DNA from: Methylomonas aurea
Lineage (GTDB): Bacteria > Pseudomonadota > Gammaproteobacteria > Methylococcales > Methylomonadaceae
Direction: 5' to 3'
Length of the DNA: 64,000 nucleotides
NCBI RefSeq assembly: GCF_024505045.1
Contig: NZ_JANIBM010000002.1
Location: 248,001 to 312,000 of the forward strand
Below are positions 17,618-27,161 of the stretch, piece by piece (positions within the stretch are counted from its first letter, which is position 1; every line of letters starts with the position of its first letter). The translations under genes were made by a program, and so were the position numbers. A model generated the notes under the pieces. It saw nothing but the letters and a program-made list of their open reading frames with translations, had not been told where the DNA came from and did no database searches.

Positions 17618-18709
17618 ATGCCCTATTCCTACGCCGATATCGATGCCAGCGTTTTTCCCGCCAACTACGCCGAAGCCAGGCAACAGTGGTTGCAACGCGT
17701 GGCGGCACTCGATTGCCCGATGCAATTGCAAGCGTTTCCGTGTTCCGGCTTTGGGCCGGACGGCGAGGCGCTGGTAACCGATAGCGTCTGGTTGGGCGAT
17801 GCCGATGCCGCCAACCTCGTGGTGGTACTGGGTGCCACTCACGGTATCGAAGGTTTCGTCGGTAGTGCCGGCCAAATCGATTTGCTCGAATCGTTGCGGG
17901 CCGGTCGGGTAGTCATGCCGCAGACAAGCGCGGTTTTATTGGTACACGCATTGACGCCCTGGGGTTACGCTTGGTTGCGGCGTTGCGACCGGGACGGCGT
18001 GGATTTGAATCGGAACGCGCTGGACTTTTCGGCGCCGTTGCCGGAAAACCCTGATTACAACCGGCTTCGAGAAGCCATATTTCAACCAGATGCCGAGCAA
18101 CGCCGTCAGGCCTTCGCCGAATACGAGGCCCAACATGGCCGAGTGGCGTTGGAGCAGGGCATCAGCGGCGGTCAATACGCCGATCCGGAAGGCCCGTTCT
18201 ACGGCGGCCGAGCTCCGGCACATGGCCACCTGGTGTGCGAAGCGTTGATCAATAAATATGCCCTGCAGCAGCGGCGGTTGGCGGTCATCGATCTGCACAG
18301 CGGATTGGGGCCCTACGGTTACGGCGAAATCATTTGCGACCACGCGCCGGACAGTCCCGGTGCGGCAGTGGCCAAGCGCTGGTATGGCGATTCGGTGACC
18401 TTGCCGCTGGCCGGCACCTCGAGTTCGGTGCCGAAGCTGGGCCTGTTGGATTATCTGTGGCACGCGGCGATGACACCGGAGAGCTGCTATGTCACTTTGG
18501 AGTTCGGCACCTTCAGCACCGACCGTTTGTTCGAAACCCTGCTGCGCGACCACCTGATCTGGGCCCAGGGCGGGAACAGCACCGAACGGCAGGCGCACGC
18601 CCAAATCATGCTGGCGCATTTTTGCCCGGCGGCAACGGCCTGGAGAGAAATGGTGTTGTTCCGCATCCGTCAAGTGATAGGTCAGGCTTTGCAGGGAGTA
18701 TCGGTTTGA
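17618..18709 (+). CDS. DUF2817 zinc carboxypeptidase-like protein
   Basis: A 363-residue protein of the DUF2817 family, related to M14 metallocarboxypeptidases and deacylases. The expected catalytic residues are visible: zinc ligands His 75 and Glu 78 (THGIEG) and His 227 (DLHSG), the LNRN motif near 130, and the general base Glu 295 (TLEFGTF). It has no signal peptide, so it should act in the cytosol. Probable role: cleaving a C-terminal residue or an amide from a peptide or conjugate. Together with the divergent ATP-grasp ligase this suggests a make/break pair; that link is inference. Confidence 0.85.
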   Translation: MPYSYADIDASVFPANYAEARQQWLQRVAALDCPMQLQAFPCSGFGPDGEALVTDSVWLGDADAANLVVVLGATHGIEGFVGSAGQIDLLESLRAGRVVMPQTSAVLLVHALTPWGYAWLRRCDRDGVDLNRNALDFSAPLPENPDYNRLREAIFQPDAEQRRQAFAEYEAQHGRVALEQGISGGQYADPEGPFYGGRAPAHGHLVCEALINKYALQQRRLAVIDLHSGLGPYGYGEIICDHAPDSPGAAVAKRWYGDSVTLPLAGTSSSVPKLGLLDYLWHAAMTPESCYVTLEFGTFSTDRLFETLLRDHLIWAQGGNSTERQAHAQIMLAHFCPAATAWREMVLFRIRQVIGQALQGVSV

Positions 18710-19806
18710 ACATCCTATTGCGGCCGGCGCAAAACTCCGATTTGGCGGCCTTGGTTGCACTGGAAAACGCCAGTTTCAATACCGATAAATTGAGCCGGCG
18801 CAGCTTCAAGCACTGGTTGGTCAGCGATCACCGGGCATTGTTGCTGGCCGAATTCGAGGGTCGGGTGGCCGGCTATATCCTGATCATTTACCATCCAGGT
18901 ACCCGGTTGGCGCGGATTTATTCGTTGGCGGTCGCGCCGCAGTTGCGCGGTAACGGCATTGCCAAGGCATTGATGCAGGCCGGCGAGCAAGCGGCCGAAG
19001 CCGACGGCCGCCTTTATTTACGGCTGGAAGTCAGCGTCGATAATTTACCGGCAATCGGACTTTACGAAACCTTGGGATACAAAAAATTCGGCCTGTACCG
19101 CGACTATTACCAGGATCACAAAGACGCCTTGCGCTACCAAAAGCGCATTCGCCGTTACCACGACCAGCCGCAGCAGCGGCCGGTACACTGGCTTCGGCAA
19201 ACCACGCCGTTTACTTGCGGACCGGCCTCGCTGATGATGGCGTTGCACGCGTTGAACAAGCAGTATTTGCCGTCGCGGGAAGAGGAAATCGAAATCTGGC
19301 GCGAAGCGACGACGATCTTCATGACCTCCGGCCACGGCGGCTGCCATCCGCTGGGTTTGGCGTTGGCCGCAAAACGCCGGCAATTCGCCGTCGAGGTTTG
19401 GATTAACCAAAGCGGCCCGTTGTTTATCGACAGCGTGCGCAGCGAGGATAAGAAACAGGTCGTCGAATTGGTCGACAACCGTTTCAAACAACTGGCGGCC
19501 GAGCAGGGGGTCGCCGTGGTTTACGCCAATATCACCCAGAACGATTTGACCGCCGCCTTCGAGGCCGGAGCGATTCCGTTGATTTTGATCAGCACCTTCG
19601 CGATGGATCGTAAGAAAACCCCGCATTGGGTGGTCATGAGCGGTTTCGATAAAGACTGCCTGTACATGCACGATCCCGACCCGGAAGAAGGTCGGCAAAG
19701 CGAGCTGGACTGCCAATTCATTCCGGTCGCGCGCGAGGATTTCGACCGGATGTGCTGTTTCGGCAAGAGCCGTTTGCGCACGGCGGTAATTGTCAAAGCC
19801 CGCTGA
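18706..19806 (+). CDS. GNAT acetyltransferase fused to C39-like cysteine peptidase
   Basis: A 366-residue two-domain protein. Residues 1-150 are a RimI-like GNAT domain (acetyl-CoA loop VAPQLRGNGIAKALM). Residues about 155-365 are a C39-like papain-fold domain with an apparently complete active site: Gln 165, Cys 171 (QTTPFTCGPAS), His 307 (PHWVVMSGFD) and Asp 323 (MHDPD). It starts with TTG 18706, which overlaps the DUF2817 stop and has GCAGGGAG upstream, so it is translationally coupled to that gene. C39 domains usually cleave after double-glycine leaders; here the substrate is unknown and a cytosolic role is likely. Confidence 0.87.
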   Translation: MNILLRPAQNSDLAALVALENASFNTDKLSRRSFKHWLVSDHRALLLAEFEGRVAGYILIIYHPGTRLARIYSLAVAPQLRGNGIAKALMQAGEQAAEADGRLYLRLEVSVDNLPAIGLYETLGYKKFGLYRDYYQDHKDALRYQKRIRRYHDQPQQRPVHWLRQTTPFTCGPASLMMALHALNKQYLPSREEEIEIWREATTIFMTSGHGGCHPLGLALAAKRRQFAVEVWINQSGPLFIDSVRSEDKKQVVELVDNRFKQLAAEQGVAVVYANITQNDLTAAFEAGAIPLILISTFAMDRKKTPHWVVMSGFDKDCLYMHDPDPEEGRQSELDCQFIPVAREDFDRMCCFGKSRLRTAVIVKAR

Positions 19807-19905
19807 AAGGCGTTGATTTGCGAGGCAAGCGATTTGCAGCGCATTCTCTTCCGGCGCGGCAAAGGCTAAAATAGCCGATTTTCAGCTAGTGGAGCCGACA
19901 CCGAA

Positions 19906-20070
19906 ATGAATCCCTCCGATCGAGACGAACAGAAAAAAGTGAAGAACATTGCCGCCATTGTTTATCTGTTGGTGCTAGGGTTTCTGGTCGGCGGTTCCTA
20001 TCTGCAACAGCAACGCACGGAAACGGCGGACGCTAGTCCGGAACTTGCGGCGAAACCTCAGCCGCAATAA
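19906..20070 (+). CDS. small single-pass membrane protein
   Basis: A 54-residue ORF. A charged N-terminus (about 13 residues) is followed by one hydrophobic helix at about 15-32 (IAAIVYLLVLGFLVGGSYL) and a short polar, Pro/Ala-rich tail. GGAG lies upstream with an 11-base spacing. A weak -10-like TAAAAT lies at 19867-19872. I recognise no family. It could be the tail of the peptide-ligase locus or an independent small membrane protein. Confidence 0.5.
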   Translation: MNPSDRDEQKKVKNIAAIVYLLVLGFLVGGSYLQQQRTETADASPELAAKPQPQ

Positions 20071-20131
20071 ACCCTGAATCCCGGATATTGCCCGGCGAAT
20101 TGACATCGCCAGGCAACAACAGTAACTTAGC

Positions 20132-20151
20132 CGGCTTTCTCAAAAAAGCCG
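20132..20151. other. hairpin upstream of alaC
   Basis: CGGCTTT and AAAGCCG arms (7 bp) around a six-base loop, 30 bases before the alaC start. There is no T-run, so it is not a standard terminator. A perfect TTGACA at 20100-20105 lies upstream, but its -10 (TAACTT at 20123) is poor. Confidence 0.4.
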
Positions 20152-20181
20152 TTCGCAAAATCTGACCAACAAGAGCCGTTA

Positions 20182-21366
20182 ATGGAAGAATTTCACCGCA
20201 TCAGCCGTCTGCCGCCTTACGTATTCAACATCGTCAACGAACTGAAAGCCAAAGCGCGCGCCGCGGGCGACGACATCATCGACTTCGGCATGGGCAATCC
20301 CGACCAACCGACGCCGAAGCACATCCTGGACAAGATGGTGGAGGTGGCGCAACGCGGAGACACCCACCGTTACTCGGTCTCGAAGGGCATTCCGCGCTTA
20401 CGCAAGGCCATTTGCGGCTGGTACAAAAAGCGTTTCGACGTCGATCTGGACCACAACAGCGAAGCCATCGTCACGATCGGCTCGAAAGAAGGTTTGTCGC
20501 ATCTGGCCTTGGCAACCCTGGGGCCCGGCGACGTGGTATTGGTGCCGAATCCGGCCTATCCGATCCATCCCTACGGTGTGGTGATCGCCGGTGCCGACAT
20601 TCGTCACGTGCCGCTGACCCCCGGTGTCGATTTCTTCGCCGAATTGCAAAAAGGCATCGACGAGTGCTGGCCGAAGCCGAAGATGCTGATTCTGAATTTT
20701 CCGGGCAACCCGACCTGCCAATGCGTGGAATTGGACTTTTTCGAAAAAGTCGTCGCGATCTGTAAGGAACACAATATCTGGATCGTACACGACATCGCCT
20801 ATGCCGATATCGTGTTCGACGGCTATGTCGCGCCGTCGATCCTGCAGGTGCCGGGTGCGAAGGATATTGCCGTCGAGTTTTTCACCTTGTCCAAAAGCTA
20901 CAACATGCCGGGCTGGCGAATCGGTTTCATGTGCGGCAATCCGACCCTGGTCGCGGCATTGACCCGGATCAAGTCGTATATGGATTACGGCGCATTCACG
21001 CCGATTCAGGTCGCGGCGATCACCGCGCTGGAAGGCCCGCAGGATTGCGTGCAGGAAATCTGCGACATGTACAAATCCCGCCGTGACGTGCTGTGCGACG
21101 GCCTGAATGCGATGGGCTGGCAGGTCGACAAACCAAAAGCAACCATGTTCGTCTGGGCCAAGATCCCGGAAGCTTACCGCGAGATGGGCTCGATCGAATT
21201 TGCCAAAAAGCTGATCATCGACGCCAAGGTCGCGGTATCGCCAGGCGTCGGCTTCGGCCAATTCGGCGACGACCACATCCGTTTCAGCCTGATCGAAAAC
21301 GAGCAACGCACCCGCCAGGCGTTGCGCAGCATCCGCAATATGCTGAAAAAAGACAACGTTGTATAA
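20182..21366 (+). CDS. alaC: alanine transaminase AlaC
   Basis: A 394-residue class I/II PLP aminotransferase that interconverts pyruvate and alanine with glutamate. The PLP lysine is Lys 238 ([14 protein letters not shown]), and the [10 protein letters not shown] and NFPGNPTC motifs are typical of AlaC. Older databases often call this an aspartate aminotransferase-like protein. It directly precedes hom and thrC, an order seen in many Gammaproteobacteria. Its stop codon lies within a TATAAT box that could serve as an internal promoter for hom. Confidence 0.92.
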   Translation: MEEFHRISRLPPYVFNIVNELKAKARAAGDDIIDFGMGNPDQPTPKHILDKMVEVAQRGDTHRYSVSKGIPRLRKAICGWYKKRFDVDLDHNSEAIVTIGSKEGLSHLALATLGPGDVVLVPNPAYPIHPYGVVIAGADIRHVPLTPGVDFFAELQKGIDECWPKPKMLILNFPGNPTCQCVELDFFEKVVAICKEHNIWIVHDIAYADIVFDGYVAPSILQVPGAKDIAVEFFTLSKSYNMPGWRIGFMCGNPTLVAALTRIKSYMDYGAFTPIQVAAITALEGPQDCVQEICDMYKSRRDVLCDGLNAMGWQVDKPKATMFVWAKIPEAYREMGSIEFAKKLIIDAKVAVSPGVGFGQFGDDHIRFSLIENEQRTRQALRSIRNMLKKDNVV

Positions 21367-21367
21367 T
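21362..21367 (+). promoter_or_regulatory. possible -10 box for hom-thrC
   Basis: A perfect TATAAT spans the alaC stop and is followed by the GC-rich CGCCCGCC. No clear -35 box is visible 17 bases upstream, so an internal promoter is only possible. Confidence 0.3.
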
Positions 21368-21402
21368 CGCCCGCCGTTTTGGGTAAACAAAAGGAGTCGG
21401 AT

Positions 21403-22713
21403 TTGAAGCCGGTTAGAGTTGGAGTATTGGGGCTGGGCACCGTCGGCGGCGGTACCGTCAACGTGTTGAAACGCAATGCCGAAGAAATCGCCCGCCGCGC
21501 CGGCCGCGAAATCGTCGTGACGCGGGCGTCGGCGCGCGACTTGAATCGTGCCCGCATCTGCGACACCCAGGGCATTGCCTTGACGGACGATCCGTTCGAA
21601 ATCGTCAACGACCCGGATATCGACATCGTCGTCGAGTTGATCGGCGGCTACGACCTGGCGAAACAACTGGTTTTGACCGCGATCGCCAACGGCAAACACG
21701 TCGTCACTGCTAACAAGGCGCTGATCGCGTTGCACGGCAACGAGGTGTTCGCCGAAGCCAGCAAAAAAGGCGTGATGGTGTTGTTCGAAGCGGCCGTGGC
21801 CGGCGGTATCCCGATCATCAAAGCCATCCGCGAAGGCTTGGCCGGCAACCGGATAAAATGGCTGGCGGGCATCATCAACGGCACCGGCAACTTCATCCTC
21901 ACCGAAATGCGCGACAAAGGCCGCGATTTCGACGACGTATTGAGAGAGGCGCAAGCCCTGGGTTACGCCGAAGCCGACCCGACTTTCGACGTCGAAGGCA
22001 TCGACGCCGGCCACAAGCTAACGATTCTGGCCTCGATTGCGTTCGGCATTCCGCTGCAATTCGACAAAGTCTTCACCGAAGGCATTACCAAGATCACCCG
22101 GCTCGACGTGGAATATGCCGAGGCGCTGGGCTACCGGATCAAAAACCTGGGTATCGCCCGCAAAACCGACGACGGCATCGAGTTGCGCGTGCATCCGACC
22201 CTGATTCCGAAGCGGCGCCTGATCGCCAATGTCGACGGCGTCATGAACGCCGTGCTGGTTTGTGGCGATGCGGTCGGCCCGACTTTGTATTACGGTGCCG
22301 GCGCCGGCGCAGAACCGACCGCCTCGGCAGTCGTCGCCGACCTGGTCGACGTAGTCAGAGCGATGACCAGCGACCCGGAAAACCGGGTGCCGCATCTGGC
22401 ATTTCAAGCGGACGCGATCGCAGACATTCCGGTGTTGCCGGCCGACGCGATCAAAACCGCCTACTACCTGCGGTTGACCGCCGAGGATAAACCCGGCGTT
22501 CTGGCCGACGTCAGCCGCATTCTGGCGGCGCACAACATCAGCATCGAAGCCCTGATACAAAAGGAGCCGCCCGCAGGCGAAACTTCGGTCCCGATCATCA
22601 TGCTGACCCAACAGACTCTGGAACAAGAAATGAACGCGGCGATCGCCGACATCGAAGCCCTGGCCACCGTCAGCGGCAAAGTCGCGCGCATTCGCCTGGA
22701 AACCTTAGGATAA
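21403..22713 (+). CDS. hom: homoserine dehydrogenase
   Basis: A 436-residue monofunctional enzyme that reduces aspartate semialdehyde to homoserine, the branch to threonine and methionine. The NAD(P)-binding GLGTVGGGTV (10-19), the catalytic homoserine-dehydrogenase domain and a C-terminal ACT domain (about 345-436, DKPGVLADVSRILAAHNISIE), which usually mediates threonine inhibition, are all present. It starts with TTG 21403, six bases after AAGGAG; an upstream TTG at 21379 would place the Shine-Dalgarno inside the gene. Four bases separate it from thrC. Confidence 0.95.
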   Translation: MKPVRVGVLGLGTVGGGTVNVLKRNAEEIARRAGREIVVTRASARDLNRARICDTQGIALTDDPFEIVNDPDIDIVVELIGGYDLAKQLVLTAIANGKHVVTANKALIALHGNEVFAEASKKGVMVLFEAAVAGGIPIIKAIREGLAGNRIKWLAGIINGTGNFILTEMRDKGRDFDDVLREAQALGYAEADPTFDVEGIDAGHKLTILASIAFGIPLQFDKVFTEGITKITRLDVEYAEALGYRIKNLGIARKTDDGIELRVHPTLIPKRRLIANVDGVMNAVLVCGDAVGPTLYYGAGAGAEPTASAVVADLVDVVRAMTSDPENRVPHLAFQADAIADIPVLPADAIKTAYYLRLTAEDKPGVLADVSRILAAHNISIEALIQKEPPAGETSVPIIMLTQQTLEQEMNAAIADIEALATVSGKVARIRLETLG

Positions 22714-22716
22714 ATA

Positions 22717-23811
22717 ATGGCAAATCCCACACGCTACACCGGCCTGATTGATCGTTACCGCGACCGTTTGCCGGTCTCGGACGATACCCGGATCATTAGT
22801 CTTTGCGAAGGCGACACTCCGCTGATCCAACTGCAAAACATTCCGCGCCTGATAGGCAAGGATGTCGACATTTACGTCAAGTTCGAAGGCCTAAATCCGA
22901 CCGGCTCCTTCAAGGACCGCGGCATGACCATGGCCGTGACCAAAGCGGTGGAAGAGGGGAGCCAAGCCATTATCTGCGCCTCGACCGGCAATACCTCGGC
23001 CGCCGCCGCGGCCTATGCCGTGCGCGCCGGTATCCGCGCCTTTGTTCTGATTCCGGAAGGCAAGATTGCGTTGGGCAAATTGGCGCAGACCATGATGTAC
23101 GGCGCCAAGATCATTCAGATCAAAGGTAACTTCGACGCCGGCATGGCGATAGTCAAGGAAATTGCCGACCACGCGCCGGTGACGATCGTCAATTCGATTA
23201 ATCCTTATCGGCTGGAAGGCCAAAAAACCGCGGCGTTCGAAATCGTCGACGCCTTGGGCGATGCGCCGGATTTCCATTGCCTACCGGTGGGTAACGCCGG
23301 TAACATCACCGCGTATTGGAAGGGTTACAAGGAATATTCTAGCGATAGCGCGACGCATAAAGCCGTGACCAAAAAACGGCCGGTAATGTGCGGTTATCAA
23401 GCCGCCGGCGCCGCACCGTTTCTGGCCGGCCACCCGATCGAACACCCCGAGACCATCGCCACCGCGATCCGGATCGGCAATCCGCAATCCTGGGATGGCG
23501 CCTGGACCGCACAGAAACAATCCGGCGGCTGGTTTGCCTCTTTCAGCGACGAACAAATCCTGGCAGCGCAAAAAATGCTGTCCGCTTACGAAGGCATCTT
23601 CTGTGAACCGGCTTCGGCGACTTCGCTGGCCGGGGCTTTGTTCGACATCGGCAACGGCAACATCCCGGAAGGTAGCACGATCGTCTGCACCCTGACCGGC
23701 AACGGCATCAAGGACCCTGATACTGCGATCGCGCAATGCCGGGACGACCAGCCGGTCACGGTCGAAGCCTCTCTGGATGCGGTGAAAAGAGCCATTCTGG
23801 ATAATATGTGA
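22717..23811 (+). CDS. thrC: threonine synthase
   Basis: A 364-residue PLP enzyme that converts O-phosphohomoserine to threonine. The PLP lysine is Lys 66 (GSFKDRG), and the [14 protein letters not shown] and [12 protein letters not shown] loops bind phosphate. The short form (about 350-365 residues) differs from the roughly 430-residue E. coli type. I see no thrB (homoserine kinase) in this window, so that step is encoded elsewhere. A terminator follows. Confidence 0.95.
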   Translation: MANPTRYTGLIDRYRDRLPVSDDTRIISLCEGDTPLIQLQNIPRLIGKDVDIYVKFEGLNPTGSFKDRGMTMAVTKAVEEGSQAIICASTGNTSAAAAAYAVRAGIRAFVLIPEGKIALGKLAQTMMYGAKIIQIKGNFDAGMAIVKEIADHAPVTIVNSINPYRLEGQKTAAFEIVDALGDAPDFHCLPVGNAGNITAYWKGYKEYSSDSATHKAVTKKRPVMCGYQAAGAAPFLAGHPIEHPETIATAIRIGNPQSWDGAWTAQKQSGGWFASFSDEQILAAQKMLSAYEGIFCEPASATSLAGALFDIGNGNIPEGSTIVCTLTGNGIKDPDTAIAQCRDDQPVTVEASLDAVKRAILDNM

Positions 23812-23830
23812 TCCTGGCATTGTTCCCGCT

Positions 23831-23855
23831 AAAGCCGGCTGCCGCCGGCTTTTTT
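23831..23855 (+). terminator. rho-independent terminator after thrC
   Basis: AAAGCCGGC/GCCGGCTTT with a TGCC loop, followed by a T-run. The T-run ends ten bases before the recJ start. Confidence 0.85.
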
Positions 23856-23865
23856 ATTGGCTGAT

Positions 23866-25611
23866 ATGTATCTGCAAAGCGTTAAAAAAGTCATCGTTCC
23901 CCGTCCGGAGCTGGTGAAAAATCCGCATTTCGGTGAGATGGACCCGGTGTTGCAACGGATTTTCAACAGTCGCGGCATTCAAAATGCCGAACAACTCGAC
24001 CGCGGCTTGGCGCGTTTGCCGTCGCCGTGGTTGTTGTCAGGGATGAAAGCCATGGCCGAACACTTGCTTGCGGCCTTGGAGCGGCAAAGTAAAATCACTG
24101 TGGTAGCCGACTTTGATGCCGACGGCGCCACCAGTTGCGCATTGGCACTGAAAGGCTTGGCCTTGTTGGGGGCGGAAAATATCGATTTCGTGGTCCCCAA
24201 CCGCTTCGAGTACGGTTACGGTTTGACTCCGGAAATCGTCGAGCTGGTAAAACGGCAGAATCCGGAAGTCATACTTACCGTCGATAACGGCATTTCCAGC
24301 ATCGACGGCGTCAAAGCCGCGAAAGCCGCCGGTTTCACGGTACTGATCACCGACCACCATTTGCCCGGCGCGGAGCTGCCGGCGGCCGATGCCATCGTCA
24401 ATCCGAATCTGCCTGACGACAAGTTTCCGAGCCGGAATATCGCCGGCGTCGGCGTTATGTTTTATATTCTAATGGCGTTGCGCATCCGCCTGCGCGAGAC
24501 CCACTGGTTCGAAAAGCGCCGAATCGCCGAACCCAATTTGGCCCAGTTATTGGATTACGCAGCCTTGGGTACGGTGGCCGACGTGGTTGCGCTGGATCAG
24601 GTCAACCGGATACTGGTGCACCAAGGCCTTTTGCGGATTCGTTCCGGCCAATGCCAGCCCGGTATCAAGGCCTTAGTGGAAGTGGCCGGCAAGACGCTGT
24701 CAGCCATACACGCCAGCGATTTGGGTTTTGCCGTCGCGCCGCGCCTCAACGCAGCCGGGCGGATGGACGACATGACCCTGGGTATCCAGTGCCTGTTGAC
24801 CAACGACGCCGGCTTGGCGCGGGATATCGCCGAGCAATTGCATGCGTTGAATCAGGACCGCAAGGAAGTGGAAGGCCAGATGAAAACCGAAGCGATGGCG
24901 TTATTGGCCGAAATGAAGGCTTTGGACGAGCAGCATGTTCCGGCCGGCGTTTGCCTGTTCGACGCCAATTGGCACCAGGGTGTGATCGGTATTCTGGCGG
25001 CGCGGATCAAGGACCGCGTACACCGGCCGGTCATCGCGTTCGCTCCGGCGGAGAACGGCGATATCAAAGGCTCGGCCCGGTCGATTGCCGGCGTACATGT
25101 GCGGGATGTACTCAGCGATATCGCCGCCCGGCACCCGCAGATTTTGACCAAATTCGGCGGCCACGCGATGGCGGCCGGCTTGACCATAAAACTGCATGAT
25201 TATCCGCATTTTGCGTTGGCCTTTGCCGAAACGGTTGCGGGCAAGCTGGCAAACGTCGACTTGCAGCAGAAAGTTTATTCCGACGGCGAGCTCGACGAAC
25301 GCCATTTGACGTTGGAATTCGCCGAAACCTTGCGCCAGGCCGCAGTGTGGGGCCAGGCGTTTCCCGAGCCCGAATTCAACGGCGTGTTCGACGTCATCCA
25401 ATGCCGCATCGTCGGCCAGCAACACCTGAAATTTGTGCTGCGGTTACCGTTCAGCGGGCAATTGCTGGATGCGATTGCCTTTTTCGCCGATCATCCGGAA
25501 AAATGGCTCGGTTGCCGCAAAATCAATGCGGCGTATAAGCTGGACATCAACGAGTTTCGCGGCCAGCGCAGCCTGCAATTGTTGTTGCATTACTTGGAGA
25601 AATTGGAGTGA
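23866..25611 (+). CDS. recJ: single-stranded-DNA exonuclease RecJ
   Basis: A 581-residue 5'-3' single-strand exonuclease used in recombination and mismatch repair. The DHH-family motifs are complete: DFDADG (82-87), DNGISS, TDHHLPG and GTVADVV, followed by the DHHA1 domain with GGHAMAAG and the C-terminal OB-fold. Length and C-terminus (YKLDINEFRG) match E. coli RecJ. ATG 23866 directly follows a terminator T-run and has no clear ribosome-binding site, so expression may rely on a promoter inside thrC or on read-through. The stop overlaps the next gene's GTG (GTGA). Confidence 0.94.
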   Translation: MYLQSVKKVIVPRPELVKNPHFGEMDPVLQRIFNSRGIQNAEQLDRGLARLPSPWLLSGMKAMAEHLLAALERQSKITVVADFDADGATSCALALKGLALLGAENIDFVVPNRFEYGYGLTPEIVELVKRQNPEVILTVDNGISSIDGVKAAKAAGFTVLITDHHLPGAELPAADAIVNPNLPDDKFPSRNIAGVGVMFYILMALRIRLRETHWFEKRRIAEPNLAQLLDYAALGTVADVVALDQVNRILVHQGLLRIRSGQCQPGIKALVEVAGKTLSAIHASDLGFAVAPRLNAAGRMDDMTLGIQCLLTNDAGLARDIAEQLHALNQDRKEVEGQMKTEAMALLAEMKALDEQHVPAGVCLFDANWHQGVIGILAARIKDRVHRPVIAFAPAENGDIKGSARSIAGVHVRDVLSDIAARHPQILTKFGGHAMAAGLTIKLHDYPHFALAFAETVAGKLANVDLQQKVYSDGELDERHLTLEFAETLRQAAVWGQAFPEPEFNGVFDVIQCRIVGQQHLKFVLRLPFSGQLLDAIAFFADHPEKWLGCRKINAAYKLDINEFRGQRSLQLLLHYLEKLE

Positions 25612-27161
25612 ATCGGCCGTTGGCGGAGAAAGTTCTGGGTTGGATCGAGACCTATCCGGTTGCCGTGATGCTGGCGGCTATGGCGTTGCGCGGAGGATTT
25701 TTACTGACAAACGGTCTGGATCTGATCGGCGACGAAGCTTACTATTGGGAGTGGTCGCGGCGGCCGGATTGGTGTTACTACAGCAAGCCGCCAATGGTGG
25801 CCTGGCTGATCGGCCTCTCCACTTGGTTACTGGGCGATTACACGGTTGCCGTGCGAATGCCGACTCTGGTGTTGGGGACGGTATTTCTCTGGTTTTTTTA
25901 TACGACGGCACGTGCTTTCTACGGTGCTCGCGGCGGGGCCTTGGCGCTGTTGTTGATTTTGGCGACGCCGATCAATGTGCTGGCCAATTTTCTGATGACG
26001 ATCGATCCGCCGCTGTACTGCTTTTGGATCATCGCGATTTACTATCTGCGCCGCGCACTGTTCGATGGTCAAGCGCGGGCCTGGTTATGGGCCGGATGCG
26101 CCAGCGCTGCGGCTTTGCTCAGTAAGCAGGCGGCACTGGCCTTGCCGGCGATGTTGCTGATCTTTCTCGTCACCGATAGCCAGCGCCGCCATCTGTTGAA
26201 AAAAGAATTTCCGCTGTATTTGTTGCCGATTTTAATCGCTGCGGTGCCGATTCTGTGGTGGAACCAGCAACACGATTGGGTGATGTTCGGCCACAGCCGC
26301 AGCCATTTCGGCAATCATGAGCCAGTCACAATTGGTAAGCACCTGCAATGGGCGCGGGATTTTCTGCTTTATCAAATCCTGTTGATATCTCCGGGGGGTT
26401 TCGCTTTGCTGCTGCTCAGCAGCCTGCGGGCCGCATTCAAGTTCGGCAAACTTGGCGCCGAGCAGCGCTTTCTGTTGCTGATGGGGCCGGCCTTGCTATT
26501 AGGAGTGTTGCTGTTGAGTTTCCTGCAGAAAGCTCAGGGCAATTGGCCGATGCCGTTTTACTTTACCGGTCTGATATTATTAGCCGGCGATCGTGTCGCC
26601 GGTTACTGGAGACGCAGTTTCAAATATGCGCTGGCTTTCGGCTTTTTGATGGTCGTTACGACCTATGCCTTACCGATCCTGCTACAGGCGTTCAATCTGC
26701 AAAACACGGCGCTGGATCCGACCAAACGCTTCAAAAGCTGGCGAGAATTGGCGATCGATGTCCATTTCGAGCGGTTGATTAGTGTGCCGAATGTTGATGA
26801 CACGTTTTTGCTAGCTCTAGGCCACCGTTACCTTGCGAGCGAACTAGCGTTTTATTTGCCGGACCATCCGCGCACTTTCCGTTACGAAACCAGCGGCGAG
26901 GTGAGTAGCCAATATGAAGTCTGGCCGGGACCGCTGGAATACGTCGGGAAGAATGGCTTTGTTATTGCCGAGCAGACTGCAGACGCATTGCCGGTCGCGT
27001 TGACGACGGCTTTCGAACGCTTTCGGTTTTTGGCGGAAATCGCCAATCCCGAACGGCAGGGAGCCAAATATTATTTGTATCTGGGCGAAAACCTGAAATA
27101 CTGGCCCGACCCAATTAAGCGGAGAGCGAACAAGGAAGGCTATGTTGCATCGGACAATTAG
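25608..27161 (+). CDS. GT39-type integral-membrane glycosyltransferase
   Basis: A 517-residue protein with about 10-12 hydrophobic segments and the N-terminal DEAYYWEWS motif (42-50; Asp 42 and Glu 43 are the expected catalytic acids). It belongs to the PMT/ArnT clan, which transfers a sugar from a polyprenyl-phosphate donor to a protein or lipid A at the periplasmic face. A soluble C-terminal domain of about 130 residues follows. GTG 25608 overlaps the recJ stop. Its 3' end overlaps the PAP2 phosphatase gene by 20 bases, a pairing that fits recycling or modification of polyprenyl phosphate or lipid A. Confidence 0.83.
   Translation: MNRPLAEKVLGWIETYPVAVMLAAMALRGGFLLTNGLDLIGDEAYYWEWSRRPDWCYYSKPPMVAWLIGLSTWLLGDYTVAVRMPTLVLGTVFLWFFYTTARAFYGARGGALALLLILATPINVLANFLMTIDPPLYCFWIIAIYYLRRALFDGQARAWLWAGCASAAALLSKQAALALPAMLLIFLVTDSQRRHLLKKEFPLYLLPILIAAVPILWWNQQHDWVMFGHSRSHFGNHEPVTIGKHLQWARDFLLYQILLISPGGFALLLLSSLRAAFKFGKLGAEQRFLLLMGPALLLGVLLLSFLQKAQGNWPMPFYFTGLILLAGDRVAGYWRRSFKYALAFGFLMVVTTYALPILLQAFNLQNTALDPTKRFKSWRELAIDVHFERLISVPNVDDTFLLALGHRYLASELAFYLPDHPRTFRYETSGEVSSQYEVWPGPLEYVGKNGFVIAEQTADALPVALTTAFERFRFLAEIANPERQGAKYYLYLGENLKYWPDPIKRRANKEGYVASDN

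Noticed and set aside
20398-22014. 538-codon antisense ORF
   Set aside because: It mirrors alaC and hom on the opposite strand; both are unmistakable genes, and long antisense frames are expected at this GC content.
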